From Zhihengliuella sp. ISTPL4 (GTDB lineage Bacteria > Actinomycetota > Actinomycetes > Actinomycetales > Microbacteriaceae): a DNA stretch of 64,000 nt. The position numbers and the translations under genes were made by a program. Positions 45,746-54,137 of the stretch are shown one piece after another; the stretch's first letter is position 1; each line of letters starts with the position of its first letter. Under the pieces are notes generated by a model, which did no database searches, had not been told where the DNA came from, and saw only the letters and a program-made list of their open reading frames with translations. The stretch is taken from contig NZ_CP025422.1 in the NCBI RefSeq assembly GCF_002848265.1, positions 3,068,727 to 3,132,726 on the forward strand, given 5' to 3'.

Positions 45746-45746
45746 T
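45691..45746 (+). terminator. Terminator of the small RNA
   Basis: GGGCCCTCTCGAGT and its mirror ACTCGAGAGGGCCC make a perfect 14-bp stem, followed by CAATCTTTC. Confidence 0.7.
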
Positions 45747-45775
45747 CTCCGGCGCCGTCGCGCCGCGCCGATGCC

Positions 45776-45781
45776 TAAGCT
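45776..45781 (+). promoter_or_regulatory. -10 hexamer TAAGCT, leaderless start
   Basis: TAAGCT, six bases, then the ATG at 45788. Confidence 0.55.
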
Positions 45782-45787
45782 GGAAGC

Positions 45788-46207
45788 ATGGCAGCGAAGA
45801 AGGCGAAGTCCGGGAAGAGCGCGAAGAAGAAGCCGGCCCCCGAGGACTTCCGGTCCGAGGCGCTGGCTCTCGCGCTCGAGAAGCAGGACGTCGCCGCCGT
45901 CGCCCTCGCGCTCCGGCACGGCACCATCGTCGTCCCGCTCATCAAGCCGGGGGCGCGCGACAATCCGCTCGACAGCGGTGAGGTGTGGACCTATCGGGAC
46001 CCGAACTCGGGCGACCTCGCCCTGCTGCTGTTCAGCGATGCGAAGAACAAGCCGGCGAACCTCCCGCCGGGCGTCGGCATCTACGACGCGACCTGGCTGC
46101 GCACTTTCCTGTCGGCGCACCCGATCACGACCGTGTTCCTCGACATCGCCGGGCCGCACCCGATGCAGGCCGACCCCGTGGAGCTCCTCAAGGCGCTCGA
46201 CGCCTGA
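45788..46207 (+). CDS. SseB-like small protein
   Basis: A 139-residue soluble protein with a lysine-rich start (AAKKAKSGKSAKKKPAPEDF). The rest resembles the SseB N-terminal fold: RSEALALALEKQDVAAVALA, then VPLIKPGARDNPLDS, DLALLLFSDAKNKPANLP and HPITTVFLDIAGPHPMQADP. Its function is not established. It is placed between the small-RNA locus and convergent radA, with its own leaderless promoter. Confidence 0.55.
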   Translation: MAAKKAKSGKSAKKKPAPEDFRSEALALALEKQDVAAVALALRHGTIVVPLIKPGARDNPLDSGEVWTYRDPNSGDLALLLFSDAKNKPANLPPGVGIYDATWLRTFLSAHPITTVFLDIAGPHPMQADPVELLKALDA

Positions 46208-46224
46208 CCTGGCGTCCCTCCGGC

Positions 46225-47592
46225 TCAGAACGGCGGGATGTCGCGATCAGGGCGACGGGAGCTGTTGCGTGCCCTGACGTCTCCCAGTGCCGCACGCAGG
46301 GTCTTCGAGCGGTCGTCCACGACCTGCTCGTAGCCGAGGCGCGCCGCCTCCGAGCGCCGCTGCGCCGCCTGCGTCACCGGCCGCACCTCACCGGCGAGGC
46401 TGAGCTCGCCGACAGCGGCGACCGTGCGCGGAACCGAGATCATCTGGATGGACCCGGCGACGGCGATCGCGATCGCGAGGTCGGCCGCGGGCTCCGTGAA
46501 CCGCACCCCGCCCACCGTGGACACGTAGACGTCGAGGCTGCCGGTGGGCACCCCCGCCCGGCGCTCGAGGATCGCCAGCACCATGGCCACCCGCGAGGAG
46601 TCGAGGCCGTGCACGATGCGTCGGGGGTTCGGGGCGTTGCTCGGCACGGTGAGCGCCTGCACCTCGACGGGGAGTGCCCGACGGCCCTCGAGGGAGATGG
46701 CCACGCAGGTCCCGGGTTCGGAGGCGCCCTGCGACAGGAACAGGCCGGAGGGGTCGGGGACCTCGGCGATGCCGTCTCCGGTCATCTCGAAGCAGCCGAC
46801 CTCGTCGGTGGGGCCGAAGCGGTTCTTGAGCGCACGGATGAAGCGCAGCGAGGTCTGCCGGTCGCCCTCGAAGTGGCAGACGACGTCGACGAGATGCTCC
46901 AGCACCCGGGGACCCGCCACCTGACCGTCCTTGGTGACGTGCCCGACGATGATGATCGGCAGGTCGCGCTCCTTCGCCACTCTGATCAGGGTCGCAGCGA
47001 CCTCCCGCACCTGGCTGGGCTGACCGGCCGCGCCGTCCGTGAGGGAGGAGGACACGGTCTGCACGGAGTCGACGATGACGAGCTGCGGCTGCACCTCGTC
47101 GATGTGCCCGAGGATGGTGGCGAGGTCGGTCTCGCTCGCGAGGTAGAGCTCGTCATGCAGGGCGCCCGTCCGCTCCGCCCGCAGGCGCACCTGGGCCGGC
47201 GACTCCTCGGCGCTCGCGTACAGCACTCGTCGCCCGCTCCGCGCCGCCTGCGCGGCGACTTCCAGAAGCAGGGTCGACTTGCCCACGCCGGGCTCGCCGC
47301 TGAGGAGGATCGCGGCCCCCGGCACGATGCCGCCGCCGAGCACGCGGTCGAACTCACCGACGCCGCTCGTGCGCCGCGGAGCGTCCTGCGTGGTGATCTG
47401 CGTGATCGGCCGGGCGGCGCGATCGGCGGTCGGGGCGAGGGCGTTCACACGGCGGAGGATGCCGGTCTGCGTGGTCTGCTCCTGGACCGTGCCCCACTGC
47501 TGGCACTCCCCGCAGCGGCCGACCCACTTGGCCGTCGTCCACCCGCACTCGGTGCAGACATAGGCGGGGGGAGCGGGTTTCCGGGTGGCCAT
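46225..47592 (-). CDS. radA: DNA repair protein RadA
   Basis: A 455-residue RecA-like branch-migration helicase. An N-terminal C4 zinc finger (YVCTECGWTT, RCGECQQWG, residues 11-32), Walker A GEPGVGKSTLLLE, the RadA-specific KNRFGPTDEVG motif and a C-terminal Lon-like domain (DVYVSTVGGVRFTEPAADLA) are all present. It acts in recombination and stalled-fork repair. On the minus strand TAGCCT lies six bases before the ATG, so the message is probably leaderless. Confidence 0.96.
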   Translation of the reverse strand: MATRKPAPPAYVCTECGWTTAKWVGRCGECQQWGTVQEQTTQTGILRRVNALAPTADRAARPITQITTQDAPRRTSGVGEFDRVLGGGIVPGAAILLSGEPGVGKSTLLLEVAAQAARSGRRVLYASAEESPAQVRLRAERTGALHDELYLASETDLATILGHIDEVQPQLVIVDSVQTVSSSLTDGAAGQPSQVREVAATLIRVAKERDLPIIIVGHVTKDGQVAGPRVLEHLVDVVCHFEGDRQTSLRFIRALKNRFGPTDEVGCFEMTGDGIAEVPDPSGLFLSQGASEPGTCVAISLEGRRALPVEVQALTVPSNAPNPRRIVHGLDSSRVAMVLAILERRAGVPTGSLDVYVSTVGGVRFTEPAADLAIAIAVAGSIQMISVPRTVAAVGELSLAGEVRPVTQAAQRRSEAARLGYEQVVDDRSKTLRAALGDVRARNSSRRPDRDIPPF

Positions 47593-47598
47593 GCCCCC

Positions 47599-47604
47599 AG
47601 GCTA
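47599..47604 (-). promoter_or_regulatory. radA -10 hexamer TAGCCT, leaderless start
   Basis: On the minus strand TAGCCT, six bases, then the ATG at 47592. Confidence 0.5.
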
Positions 47605-47680
47605 TCGGCGGGATCAGACATCCCTATCGACCGGGGGATTATTCACGGCCCGGAGCCCCCGGCAGCCACCGGTCCCGACC

Positions 47681-47686
47681 GATAAT
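47681..47686 (+). promoter_or_regulatory. -10 hexamer GATAAT, leaderless start of the cyd operon
   Basis: GATAAT, six bases, then the ATG at 47693. Confidence 0.5.
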
Positions 47687-47692
47687 TGAGTC

Positions 47693-48367
47693 ATGTCCAA
47701 CGGCGGGTCCGTCTGCGGGCCGATCTCCAGCTACTCCCGGGTGCGCATCCTGCACCTCCTCTTCGAGGCCGGGCACTCACATGCCTCCGGGGAACTCGCG
47801 ATCGGCGATCTGTGCGAGGCCACCGGTCTCCACCCGAACACCGTGCGGGAGCACCTCCAGCGGTTGATCGAGGGCGGCTACGTCATCCCGACCGTCGAGC
47901 ACCGCACTACCCGGGGCCGTCCGCGCACGCTGTACCGCGCCGCCACCGGGGCTCCCGAAGCCTCCAGTCCGGTCGCGCGGAACAAGGCCAAGGCCGCGGC
48001 CCGTCGGGGAGACCTCCTGCGCAGCGTGCTCCCCGGCACCGGAACGGCCCTCGGGAAGGACGCCACCTACCAGCTCGACGCCCTCGTCGAGCACCTGGAG
48101 GAAAGCGGCTTCGAGCCGGTCGTGGACGACCGCGGCCTGACCGTCGACCTGAGTCCGTGCCCCCACGCGGCGGGCCGGCCGGAGGACCGCCCCATGCTGT
48201 GCCAGGTGCATCTCGGCCTGATGCAGGGCATCCTGGCGGAAGCGGGGGGTCCGCTCGAGGCCGAGTGCGTGCGCGAGGCCGCGCTGCCCTCCGAATGCAC
48301 CGTGCAGCTGCGCGACATCACCGCGCCGGCGTCGAACAGAACGGGAGTCGCTCATGGAATGGCTTGA
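47693..48367 (+). CDS. Winged-helix regulator with C-terminal cysteines, probable cyd regulator
   Basis: A 224-residue ArsR/DeoR-like regulator. The winged helix is at 15-75 (SRVRILHLLFEAGHSHASGE, AIGDLCEATGLHPNTVREHL, TTRGRPRTLYRA). The C-terminal domain has four cysteines in a C-x13-C-x21-C-x9-C pattern (LSPCPH, MLCQVHLGLMQG, AECVRE, SECTVQL), a layout seen in families suspected to bind an Fe-S cluster or other redox group. The gene overlaps cydA by 14 bases, so it is cotranscribed with the bd oxidase and probably adjusts it to oxygen or redox state. Confidence 0.78.
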   Translation: MSNGGSVCGPISSYSRVRILHLLFEAGHSHASGELAIGDLCEATGLHPNTVREHLQRLIEGGYVIPTVEHRTTRGRPRTLYRAATGAPEASSPVARNKAKAAARRGDLLRSVLPGTGTALGKDATYQLDALVEHLEESGFEPVVDDRGLTVDLSPCPHAAGRPEDRPMLCQVHLGLMQGILAEAGGPLEAECVREAALPSECTVQLRDITAPASNRTGVAHGMA

Positions 48368-49769
48368 TCCGCTCGCCCTGGCCCGATGGCAGTTCGGCCT
48401 GACGACCGTCTACCACTACCTCTTCGTCCCGCTGACGATCGGCATGGCGCTCGTCGCCGCGATCTTCCAGACCGCGTGGGTGAGGACGGCCAAGGTCCAG
48501 TACCTGCACCTCACGCGATTCTTCGGGAAGATCTTCCTCATCAACTTCGCGATGGGGGTGGTCACCGGCATCGTGCAGGAGTTCCAGTTCGGCATGAACT
48601 GGTCGGACTACTCCCGCTTCGTCGGCGACGTCTTCGGCGCCCCGCTCGCGTTCGAGGGCCTGCTGGCCTTCTTCTTCGAGGCGACCTTCATCGGCCTCTG
48701 GATCTTCGGCTGGGACAAGCTGCCGCAGAAGCTCCACCTCGCCACCATCTGGTGCGTCTCGATCGGCAGCATCCTGTCGGCGTACTTCATCATCGCCGCC
48801 AACGCGTTCATGCAGAACCCGGTCGGCTACACGTACAACGAGGTGACCAACCGCGCCGAGCTCACCGACTTCTGGGCGCTGCTGACCAACCCCGTCGCCC
48901 TCGCCGCGTTCCCGCACACCATCTTCGGCGCGCTCATGTTCGCCGCCGGTGTCGTCATCTCGGTGTCGGCGTGGCACCTCGCCCGTGGCCAGCACTTCGA
49001 CACCATGCGCGTCTCGCTGAAGTTCGGCCTCTGGGCGATGATCTTCTCCACCGCGGGCGTCGTGCTCACCGGCGACCAGCTGGGTCTGGCGATGTACGCC
49101 GCGCAGCCGATGAAGATGGCCGCCGCCGAGGCCACGTTCAATACCGTCTGCGGTGCCGACGCCTCCTTCAGCATCTTCACGCTGGGGACGCCGGACGGCA
49201 GCTCGGAGCTGTTCTCGATCCGGGTGCCGTACCTGCTGTCGCTGCTGTCGACCCACACGCTCGACGCCTGTGTGCACGGCATCAACGACCTGAACGCCGA
49301 GTACGCCCAGACGTACGCGAGCACCGGCCTCACCGACTTCGCCCCGGTCCTGTGGATCACGTACTGGTCGTTCCGCTGGATGATCGGCCTCGGCATGGCC
49401 GCCGCCCTCGTCGCCGTCGCCGGCCTCTGGGTCACCCGCAAGAAGGCGACCAAGCCGGTCGCGCCGTGGATGTGGAAGGTCGCGATCTGGTCGTTCCCGC
49501 TCGCCCTCGCCGCCAACATCATGGGCTGGGTGTTCACCGAGATGGGTCGACAGCCCTGGATCGTGTTCGGCCTGATGTCCACCCGCGACGGCGTCTCGCC
49601 CGGCGTGAGCGGGCTCGAGGTCCTGATCTCGCTGATCGCCTTCACCGCGATCTACGCCGCGCTCGCCGTGGTCGAGGTCAAGCTGATCGTCAAGGCCGCC
49701 CAGAAGGGGCCCGACACCGACGAACAGCCCCATGAGGAGACGGCTCAGCTGCCGTCGGTCGTGTACTGA
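48354..49769 (+). CDS. cydA: Cytochrome bd ubiquinol/menaquinol oxidase subunit I
   Basis: A 471-residue quinol oxidase subunit with about nine membrane helices, carrying hemes b558, b595 and d. ARWQFGLTTVYHYLFVPLTI holds the heme ligand H21 (E. coli H19). GRQPWIVFGLM follows the quinol loop, and WITYWSFRWMIGLGM contains a conserved late block. The Q-loop is of the short actinobacterial type. It reduces O2 to water with high affinity and without proton pumping. The start is inside the regulator gene. It is followed by cydB, cydD and cydC. Confidence 0.95.
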   Translation: MEWLDPLALARWQFGLTTVYHYLFVPLTIGMALVAAIFQTAWVRTAKVQYLHLTRFFGKIFLINFAMGVVTGIVQEFQFGMNWSDYSRFVGDVFGAPLAFEGLLAFFFEATFIGLWIFGWDKLPQKLHLATIWCVSIGSILSAYFIIAANAFMQNPVGYTYNEVTNRAELTDFWALLTNPVALAAFPHTIFGALMFAAGVVISVSAWHLARGQHFDTMRVSLKFGLWAMIFSTAGVVLTGDQLGLAMYAAQPMKMAAAEATFNTVCGADASFSIFTLGTPDGSSELFSIRVPYLLSLLSTHTLDACVHGINDLNAEYAQTYASTGLTDFAPVLWITYWSFRWMIGLGMAAALVAVAGLWVTRKKATKPVAPWMWKVAIWSFPLALAANIMGWVFTEMGRQPWIVFGLMSTRDGVSPGVSGLEVLISLIAFTAIYAALAVVEVKLIVKAAQKGPDTDEQPHEETAQLPSVVY

Positions 49770-49783
49770 GAGGAACGAGCATC

Positions 49784-50812
49784 ATGGATCTCGCAACGAT
49801 CTGGTTCTGGGTGGTCGCCTTCCTGTTCGTCGGCTACTTCGTCCTCGACGGGTTCGACTTCGGCGTCGGCATGTCGCTGCCTTTCCTCGGCAAGGACGAC
49901 GTGTCCCGCCGGCAGGTCATCAACACGATCGGCCCTGTGTGGGACCTCAACGAGACCTGGGTCATCGTGGCCGGGGCCTCGCTGTTCGCCTCGTTCCCGG
50001 AGTGGTACGCCACCCTGTTCAGCGGGTTCTACCTGCCGCTGCTGCTCATCCTGCTGGCGCTCATCCTCCGCGGCGTCTCGTTCGAGTACCGCCACCAGCG
50101 GGAGAGCCGCAAGTGGAAGCAGGGCTTCGATCGGATGATCGTGATCGGCTCGGTCGTGCCGGCGCTGCTCTGGGGCGTCGCCTTCGGCAACATCGTGCAG
50201 GGCGTCGCGATCGATGAGAACCACATCTACGTCGGCGGCTTCTTCTCGCTGCTCAACCCGTACGCGCTGCTGGTCGGCGTGACGACCCTGCTGCTCTTCT
50301 TCCTGCACGGCGTGCTGTTCGTCGCGCTGAAGACGGACGGCCAGGTGCACGAGGACGCGCAGAAGCTCGCCAAGAAGGCCGCCATCCCGACGATCCTCGT
50401 CGCCGCCGCGACCGTGATCTGGACGGTCGCGATCGCGATGGGCCGCGAGGCTCCGCTGCTCTGGCTGGTCATCGGTGCCGGTGCGCTCGCGGCGGTCAGC
50501 CTGATCGCGGCGGTCGGCTTCTCGCTCGTCCGCCGTGAAGGGTGGGCGTTCTTCGCCGGCATGCTCACGGTCATGTTCGCCGTGGTCATGCTCTTCTCGG
50601 CGCTGTTCCCGTTCGTCATGCCGTCGACGATCGACCCGGCGTACAGCCTCACGATCGCCAACGCGTCCAGTACTCCGTATACGCTGCAGATCATGAGCTG
50701 GACCGCGCTGATCGCCCTCCCGCTGGTCATCGCGTACCAGACATGGACCTACTGGGTGTTCCGCAAGCGTGTCACGCGCCGGTCGATCGAGGGGGCTCCG
50801 GCGCACGCGTGA
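49784..50812 (+). CDS. cydB: Cytochrome bd oxidase subunit II
   Basis: A 342-residue partner of CydA with about eight helices. The N-terminus ATIWFWVVAFLFVGYFVLDG then FDFGVGMSLPFLGK is diagnostic, followed by RRQVINTIGPVWDLNETWVI. AGASLFASFPEWYATLFSGF is another conserved block. It starts 14 bases after cydA and its stop overlaps the cydD GTG, so the four cyd genes form one tight operon. Confidence 0.95.
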   Translation: MDLATIWFWVVAFLFVGYFVLDGFDFGVGMSLPFLGKDDVSRRQVINTIGPVWDLNETWVIVAGASLFASFPEWYATLFSGFYLPLLLILLALILRGVSFEYRHQRESRKWKQGFDRMIVIGSVVPALLWGVAFGNIVQGVAIDENHIYVGGFFSLLNPYALLVGVTTLLLFFLHGVLFVALKTDGQVHEDAQKLAKKAAIPTILVAAATVIWTVAIAMGREAPLLWLVIGAGALAAVSLIAAVGFSLVRREGWAFFAGMLTVMFAVVMLFSALFPFVMPSTIDPAYSLTIANASSTPYTLQIMSWTALIALPLVIAYQTWTYWVFRKRVTRRSIEGAPAHA

Positions 50813-52470
50813 AACCCGTCGATCCGAGGCTGCTCCGATACGCGGCCGCCGCCCGGGGGTTCCTCCTGGCGTCGGCCGCGATCGGCGTCTTCCAGACCGC
50901 GGTGACGATCGCCTTCGCGTGGCTGCTGACCGAAGCGATCGTCGGCGCCATCGCGGGGCGCGACGTCACGGTCACGCTGCTCTGGCTGCTCGGGACGGCA
51001 CTGCTGCGCGGTCTGCTCATCGCCGCCTCCGACGCCGCGGGCACGCAGGCCGCGGCCCGCACCGGGATGCAGCTGCGTGCGGCCCTCGTCGCGGCCGTCG
51101 GGCGGCTCGGGCCGGGCTGGCTCGCGCAGCGGAATCAGACGCAGATCGCCGTCACCGCCGGTCACGGCCTGGAAGCCCTGGACGCGTACTTCGCGCGGTA
51201 CATCCCGCAGCTCGTGCTCACCGTCATCGCGACGCCCGTGCTCGTCGCGGTCATGTGGTGGCAGGACTGGCCGAGCGGACTCACGGCCGTCATCACCCTG
51301 CCGCTCATCCCGCTGTTCCTCATCCTCATCGGCATCGCGACCCGGACGGTGCAGAAGAAGCAGTGGCAGACGCTGCAGCACCTCGCCGCCCGGTTCGCCG
51401 ACACGGTGCAGGGGCTGTCGACGTTGCGGCTTTTCGGCCGGGATCGTCGGGCGGCCGACCGCATCGAGGTGACCGCCGACGAGTACCGCCGCGAGACCAT
51501 GAAGGTGCTCCGGTTCTCGTTCCTCTCCGGCTTCGCGATGGAGCTGCTGTCGTCGCTCGCGGTCGCGCTCATCGCGGTCGCGGTCGGTTTCCGGCTGCTG
51601 TCGGGTGACCTGAGCCTGGAGGTCGGGCTCTTCGTGCTGCTGCTCGCGCCCGAGGCCTTCCTCCCCATCCGTCAGGTCGGCGTGCAGTTCCACGCCGCAG
51701 CCGAGGGGGTCGCGGCCACGGAGGACGTGTTCGACGTGCTGGATGCGGCGCGCGACCGCGACCGGGGCAGGGTGCGTCTGCACGACCCGGACCCGGATGC
51801 ACGACCGAACCGCGGGGATTCGGCCGGCAGCCGTGCCGAGGTCGTGCGGACGGATCGGCGGGGACTCGTGGTCCAGGGGCTGCGGGTACGGGATCTGCCG
51901 CCGGTGTCGTTCGTCGCGGAGCCGGGGACGGTGACCCTGATCGAAGGGCCGAGCGGGTCAGGGAAGTCGAGTCTGCTCGCCGCCCTGCGGGGAGCGGTGG
52001 ACTACACGGGCACGGCGACCTGGGGCGGACGGGACGTCGTCGAGCTCGCGCCGTCCGACTGGCTCGCCTGGGCAGGACAGACGCCAGGGCTGATGCGCGG
52101 CACGGTCGCGGAGAACGTCGCCCTCGGGGATGCGGCTCCCGACCTCGCCCGTGTGCGCCGAGCCCTCGACGCCGCGTGCGCCGAAGGGATCGACGCTGAC
52201 CGCGCGCTGGGCGTGCAGGGCGCAGGGTTGTCGGGAGGGCAGGCGCAGCGCGTCGCGGTGGCCAGGGCCCTGTACCGCCACGACGGCGCGCCGGACCGGA
52301 TGCTCGCGCTCGATGAGCCCTCCAGTGCCCTCGACGCCGACACCGAGGAGTGGCTGTGGCGGTCGCTGCGCGCACGGGCGGATGCCGGCGCCACCGTCCT
52401 CCTTATTTCGCACCGCCGCTCGGCGAGAGACATCGCCGACCGGATCGTGGCGATGGGGGTGAGCGCATGA
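50809..52470 (+). CDS. cydD: Thiol reductant ABC exporter subunit CydD
   Basis: A 553-residue half-transporter. CydDC exports cysteine and glutathione-type reductants needed for bd oxidase assembly. About six helices occupy residues 1-300 and the ATPase follows from about 355 (Walker A EGPSGSGKSSLL, signature GLSGGQAQRVAVARAL, Walker B MLALDEPSSALD). The linker, residues about 323-348 (LHDPDPDARPNRGDSAG), is encoded by a copy of the TGCACGACC-type dyad repeat found elsewhere between genes. That is unusual inside a coding region. The GTG overlaps the cydB stop. Confidence 0.92.
   Translation: MKPVDPRLLRYAAAARGFLLASAAIGVFQTAVTIAFAWLLTEAIVGAIAGRDVTVTLLWLLGTALLRGLLIAASDAAGTQAAARTGMQLRAALVAAVGRLGPGWLAQRNQTQIAVTAGHGLEALDAYFARYIPQLVLTVIATPVLVAVMWWQDWPSGLTAVITLPLIPLFLILIGIATRTVQKKQWQTLQHLAARFADTVQGLSTLRLFGRDRRAADRIEVTADEYRRETMKVLRFSFLSGFAMELLSSLAVALIAVAVGFRLLSGDLSLEVGLFVLLLAPEAFLPIRQVGVQFHAAAEGVAATEDVFDVLDAARDRDRGRVRLHDPDPDARPNRGDSAGSRAEVVRTDRRGLVVQGLRVRDLPPVSFVAEPGTVTLIEGPSGSGKSSLLAALRGAVDYTGTATWGGRDVVELAPSDWLAWAGQTPGLMRGTVAENVALGDAAPDLARVRRALDAACAEGIDADRALGVQGAGLSGGQAQRVAVARALYRHDGAPDRMLALDEPSSALDADTEEWLWRSLRARADAGATVLLISHRRSARDIADRIVAMGVSA
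51777..51850. repeat. TGCACGACC-type dyad repeat, copy 4, inside cydD
   Basis: TCTGCACGACC (51777-51787) and GGTCGTGCGGA (51840-51850) are mirrored arms with one mismatch, 74 bases end to end. The frame of cydD stays open through it. Further TGCACGACC (51798-51806) and GATTCGGCCGG words lie inside. Confidence 0.65.
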
Positions 52471-54134
52471 CCGAGACGACCCGCGGCGACCGGGTCCGGG
52501 AGGTGCTCCGGCTCGCGCAGCCGCCGTTCCGACGGTTCCTCCCCGGGCTGATCTGGGGCGTGCTGTCGGCGGCCGCCGCGGTGAGCCTCCTCGCGGTGAG
52601 CGGCTGGCTGATCGTGAGCGCGTCGATCGTCGACTCCCTCGTGCCGCTGTCCATCGCGGTCGTCGGAGTGCGGTTCTTCGCCGTGACCAGGGCCGTCACG
52701 CGGTATCTGGAGCGGCTGAGCGGTCACGACGCCGCGCTCCGGCAGCTCGCGACGACCCGGTCCGACATGGTGCGCCGCCTCATCCCGCTCTCGCCGGCGG
52801 GGCTCGGCGCGACGGACCGGGGCCAGGTGCTCGCGGCGCTCGTCGACGACGTGGAGAACCTGCAGAACCTCCCGCTCCGGGTCGTGCAGCCGCTCGCGGT
52901 CTCGGGCGTCGTCGCCCTGGGGGCCGTCGGCTTCCTCGCCTTCGTCTCGCCGCCTGCCGCCCTCACCCTCGCGGTCTGCCTCCTCGTCGCCGCGCTCGCC
53001 GCCGTCGGGCTCGGCTGGATCTTCGGCTCTCGCGCGGAGGCCGCCGTGTCGGCGCGGCGGGCCGAGGTCTCCGCCGCCCTCGTCGACTACTTCGGCAGCC
53101 TCGACGTGCTCCTCGCGTTCGGTGCGGAGGCGCAGGCGCGGGAGCGGATCCGCGTCGCGGACGCCGCCCTGCGTCGGGTCGTCGGCCGGGCGTCGCTCGC
53201 ACAGGCCGTCGCCGCCGGAGTCGTCTCGCTGATGGCCGGGGTCGCGTCCGTCTGGGCGCTCGCGGTGGCAGCCCCCGGCCTCGCCACCGGAGCCATCGAC
53301 GCCCCGTGGCTCGCGGTCGCGGTGCTCGTGCCGATGGTCGTGTTCGAGGTGTTCGGTGCCGTGCCCATCGCGGCGGCGTCGTGGCGCAGCGTCCGCGCGA
53401 GTGCGGAGCGCATCGTGGACGTGCTGCCCGAACGGATGCCGCCGGAGCTGCGGACCGACGCGGGGGCGGATGTCGAGGTGAAGGGTGTGCCCGCCCTCAC
53501 CCTGCGCGGTGCCACGGCGCATTGGCCCGGCGGCGCGGCGGCGTTGACCGGCGTCGACCTCGACCTCGCGCCGGGGGAGCGGGTGCTGGTCTCCGGAGCG
53601 AGCGGGGCGGGCAAGAGCTCTCTCGCAGCCGCGCTCGTCGGCTTCCTACGCGTGGACGGCGAATACCGGATCGGCGACCACGACGCGGCGGCGCTGTCCG
53701 GACCGGCGCTGCGCCGCGTCGTCGGTCTGTGCGAGCAGCAGCCGCAGCTGTTCGACGAGGACGTACGGCAGAACCTGCTCTTCGCCAGGGACACCGCCAC
53801 CGACGACGAACTCCTCGCCGTCCTCGACCGCGTAGGGCTTGCGGCATGGGTCCGGGAGCGCGGGGGCCTCGATGCCCGAGTGGGCGACCGCGGTGCGCTG
53901 GTGTCCGGCGGTCAGGCGCAGCGGATCGCTCTGGCTCGCGCGCTGCTGCGGGGATTCCCGGTGCTCGTGCTGGACGAGCCGACGGCGGGCGTGGATCCCG
54001 AGGCCTCGGACGCCCTGCTGCGCGACCTGCTGGAGGCGACGGGGGAGCAGTCGGTGCTGCTCATCTCGCACGTGGCGCCGCCCGCGGGGACGGTCGACCG
54101 GGTCGTGCGGATCGAGGGCGGCCGGACGGTCTGA
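52467..54134 (+). CDS. cydC: Thiol reductant ABC exporter subunit CydC
   Basis: A 555-residue half-transporter pairing with CydD. Helices fill residues 20-300 (AVSLLAVSGWLIVSASIVDS is typical of CydC). The ATPase holds Walker A SGASGAGKSSLAAAL, signature ALVSGGQAQRIALARALL and Walker B PVLVLDEPTAGVDP. The ATG at 52467 overlaps the cydD stop (ATGA). It is the last gene of the operon and ends three bases from the next, convergent gene. Confidence 0.92.
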   Translation: MTETTRGDRVREVLRLAQPPFRRFLPGLIWGVLSAAAAVSLLAVSGWLIVSASIVDSLVPLSIAVVGVRFFAVTRAVTRYLERLSGHDAALRQLATTRSDMVRRLIPLSPAGLGATDRGQVLAALVDDVENLQNLPLRVVQPLAVSGVVALGAVGFLAFVSPPAALTLAVCLLVAALAAVGLGWIFGSRAEAAVSARRAEVSAALVDYFGSLDVLLAFGAEAQARERIRVADAALRRVVGRASLAQAVAAGVVSLMAGVASVWALAVAAPGLATGAIDAPWLAVAVLVPMVVFEVFGAVPIAAASWRSVRASAERIVDVLPERMPPELRTDAGADVEVKGVPALTLRGATAHWPGGAAALTGVDLDLAPGERVLVSGASGAGKSSLAAALVGFLRVDGEYRIGDHDAAALSGPALRRVVGLCEQQPQLFDEDVRQNLLFARDTATDDELLAVLDRVGLAAWVRERGGLDARVGDRGALVSGGQAQRIALARALLRGFPVLVLDEPTAGVDPEASDALLRDLLEATGEQSVLLISHVAPPAGTVDRVVRIEGGRTV

Positions 54135-54137
54135 GCC

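Noticed and set aside
45584..45778. A 64-codon open frame across the small-RNA locus
   Set aside because: It starts before the predicted transcript, has no ribosome site, runs through the paired stems and shows no protein-like conservation pattern.
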